Positions 13,422 to 14,755 of a stretch of DNA of 14,755 nucleotides are shown here, in pieces. The number at the start of each line of letters is the position of its first letter. Within the stretch, counting starts at the first letter, position 1. The position numbers and the translations under genes were made by a program. The stretch lies in contig JALURH010000065.1 of assembly GCA_027017025.1 (NCBI GenBank), positions 1 to 14,755 on the forward strand, read 5' to 3'. The notes below the pieces were generated by a model. The model worked only from the letters and a program-made list of their open reading frames with translations. It did not search any database and had not been told where the DNA came from. Origin of the DNA: Thermofilaceae archaeon (lineage in GTDB: Archaea > Thermoproteota > Thermoprotei > Thermofilales > Thermofilaceae).

Positions 13422-14004
13422 ATACCGAGTACCTTTAAAGAGGCGGAGGAAGGGGTTAACCAATTACTACAAGCGACGGAAACTCATACTATCCGGCAAA
13501 CCTAGGCTTGTGGTGAGAATAACTTCTAGACATATCATTGTACAGGTGGTTGGAGTAAAACCGGAAGGAGATGTAACTTATGCTTCAGCATATTCTAAGG
13601 AGCTTGAAACAAAATTTGGTTGGAAAGCTGGGACAAAAAATACTCCAGCAGCATATCTAGTCGGATTCCTTGCGGGCTTGAGGGCACGTCAGAAAGGTAT
13701 TGAAGAAGCTATACTTGATATCGGTCTGTATTCTCCAACTTCTGGATCTAAAGTTTTCGCGGCGGCAAAGGGTGCTCTCGACGCTGGTCTAAAGATACCC
13801 ATTGGGGAAGGAATAATTCCCGGAGAAGATAGGATAAGAGGGGAGCATATAGCTAATTATGCCAAACTTTTACATGAAACCGATGAAGAAGAGTATAGTC
13901 TAAGATTCTCAAAGTATCTGGAAAAGGGCCTAAAACCAGAGAACATAACTGACCATTTCCTGGAGGTAAAAGATGCTATATCAAAGAGTTTTCAAGAAGG
14001 GTAA
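13405..14004 (+). CDS. rpl18: 50S ribosomal protein L18 (uL18)
   Basis: Large-subunit 5S rRNA-binding protein of 199 aa, the longer archaeal/eukaryotic form. The ATG at 13405 (MARGPRYRVPLKRRRKG) follows GGTGA by 5 nt. An in-frame GTG at 13396 overlaps that site and is unlikely. Visible marks are YYKRRKLILSGKPRLVVR, TKNTPAAYLVGFLAGLRA, DIGLYSPTSGSKVFAAAKGALDAGL and IPIGEGIIPGEDRIRGEHI. It is the last plus-strand gene. Its stop codon directly abuts that of L30 on the other strand, where S5 would normally follow in the same direction. Confidence 0.95.
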   Translation: MARGPRYRVPLKRRRKGLTNYYKRRKLILSGKPRLVVRITSRHIIVQVVGVKPEGDVTYASAYSKELETKFGWKAGTKNTPAAYLVGFLAGLRARQKGIEEAILDIGLYSPTSGSKVFAAAKGALDAGLKIPIGEGIIPGEDRIRGEHIANYAKLLHETDEEEYSLRFSKYLEKGLKPENITDHFLEVKDAISKSFQEG

Positions 14005-14475
14005 TTACAACATCCTTCTTATAAGGTCATTTATAGCTTTACCACGGTAACCAAGTTCTCCTCCAGCTCCTACATGCTTCTTCAGAGTACCTTTAAAGCC
14101 ACCTGAAGGTGGTCTAAGCCTAAAAACGGGCTTAAAATCGGGTAAGTCCTTTAGACTTATCTTTCCCTCTATGAGAGCTCTTGCTAGTTCTCTGAAGTCC
14201 TTGTACCCTAGTTTTTGAACATATTCTAGGGTTACTCTCTTATTCCCCAAAAGTCTCCCTCTTCTCTCTAGGAGAAGTGCTAATGTTTCTTCATTTATCT
14301 CCCCGTAGGTGACGACCATCTCTAATGTCTTTTTTAACATTCCTCTTAAAGAGGGTGTATCTCTCATTATTACGGTATGATAGGGCTTATGTAATCTAAG
14401 TAATTCTAATGCTTTATGCTCTTCTGGACGTCTATCCGGAGAGCCTCGTAGACGAACTATAGCTAAAAGTGTCAT
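14005..14475 (-). CDS. rpl30: 50S ribosomal protein L30 (uL30)
   Basis: Large-subunit protein of 156 aa, the long archaeal form. From the ATG at 14475 it begins MTLLAIVRLRGSPDRRPEE, the family N-terminus, then TLEYVQKLGY..FRELARALIEG and the C-terminal FRLRPPSGGFKGTLKKHVGAGGELGYRG. AAGGTGA placed 5 nt upstream picks this ATG over the one at 14481. The frame is open further upstream into the S5 gene, but that part is not homologous. It lies 10 nt after the S5 stop, the usual S5-L30 order, but the pair is inverted relative to L18 and L15 does not follow. Confidence 0.94.
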   Translation of the reverse strand: MTLLAIVRLRGSPDRRPEEHKALELLRLHKPYHTVIMRDTPSLRGMLKKTLEMVVTYGEINEETLALLLERRGRLLGNKRVTLEYVQKLGYKDFRELARALIEGKISLKDLPDFKPVFRLRPPSGGFKGTLKKHVGAGGELGYRGKAINDLIRRML

Positions 14476-14485
14476 TACCATCACC

Positions 14486-14755
14486 TTACCACATATCGGG
14501 GGACTTGAACTTGTAGGTTTGTTTGAGTGCATTATATACAGCCTTAGCCGTATTATGTGTTGTTCTCGTCTCACCGAAAGACCTTGTCCAAATATCTTGT
14601 ATCCCAGCAAGCCTAAGAACAACCTTCGCTACATCGGATGCTACTAGTCCTACACCCTTAGGCGCTGGCAATAATACTATCCTAACACTACCGCTTTTTC
14701 CCTCAACTCTAAATGGAATACTATGTGGTTCGCCACAGAGGCACTCCCAGCTTCC
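14486..14755 (-). CDS. rps5: 30S ribosomal protein S5 (uS5), C-terminal part
   Basis: The 89 C-terminal residues of S5. The gene runs off the right edge and its start is outside. The visible part begins with the archaeal SWECxCGEPHSIPF stretch, then GSVRIVLLPAPKGVGLV, VLRLAGIQDIW and FGETRTTHNTAKAVYNALK, all typical of the archaeal S5 C-terminal domain (translation accuracy, mRNA channel). The stop is at 14486-14488, followed by the L30 ribosome binding site, so S5 and L30 are co-transcribed. The pair points left, opposite to the rest of the ribosomal cluster. Confidence 0.94.
   Translation of the reverse strand, partial: GSWECLCGEPHSIPFRVEGKSGSVRIVLLPAPKGVGLVASDVAKVVLRLAGIQDIWTRSFGETRTTHNTAKAVYNALKQTYKFKSPDMW

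Noticed and set aside
14476..14622. Upstream extension of the L30 frame into S5.
   Set aside because: It is non-homologous and out of frame over the S5 coding region. AAGGTGA sets the start at 14475.
1..14755. CRISPR arrays, tRNA and rRNA genes, given the TnpB nuclease and ribosomal genes.
   Set aside because: No regularly spaced repeats and no tRNA-like cloverleaf or rRNA stretch was seen by eye on either strand.

Overview
The window looks like a piece of a hyperthermophilic crenarchaeal (Thermoproteota) chromosome, most like Desulfurococcales. The reasons are the archaeal ribosomal proteins (eS4, eL32, eL19, zinc-type uS14), archaeal TATA promoters and GGAGGTGAT-type ribosome binding sites, frequent AGG/ATA codons, and a zinc-finger-less archaeal TnpB. 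I cannot name the genus. Genes are packed tightly, many with 4-nt or longer overlaps.

Positions 28-4522 (minus strand) hold five genes that probably form one transcription unit, read right to left: a polytopic membrane protein ending in a degenerate AAA+-like domain; a GalT-type HIT-fold uridylyltransferase; a one-pass membrane protein with a coiled coil and a roadblock-like domain; a soluble Roadblock/LC7 protein; and an MglA/Arf-like small GTPase. The last three look like an MglA/MglB-type GTPase switch with its own membrane anchor.

Positions 4607-7849 (plus strand) hold a tight operon: an M24 Xaa-Pro peptidase, a DUF99/UPF0215 endonuclease-V-like protein, methylthioribose-1-phosphate isomerase (MtnA) and a Trp-rich membrane protein of unknown function. 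Two more unrecognised genes follow at 7916-8725, one of them with a CxC...CxxxxC putative zinc site.

Positions 8735-14755 are a ribosomal protein cluster that has been broken up. L24-S4e-L5-S14 are in the usual order. A mobile element carrying a small AbrB-type protein and a TnpB nuclease then sits between S14 and S8. S8-L32e-L19e-L18 follow with L6 missing from its usual place, and finally S5-L30 lie inverted and end-to-end with L18, with no bases between the two stop codons. S17/L14, which normally precede L24, are also absent. S14 (54 aa) and the AbrB protein (48 aa) are very short genes.

The most interesting non-coding stretch is 10645-10836, left of the AbrB-TnpB pair. It is about 49% G+C and carries a strong hairpin and a nested two-stem fold. 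It is bounded by a palindromic TATATA box that could drive abrB-tnpB rightward and a structured RNA leftward. It is a candidate element end and/or guide RNA for the TnpB protein.
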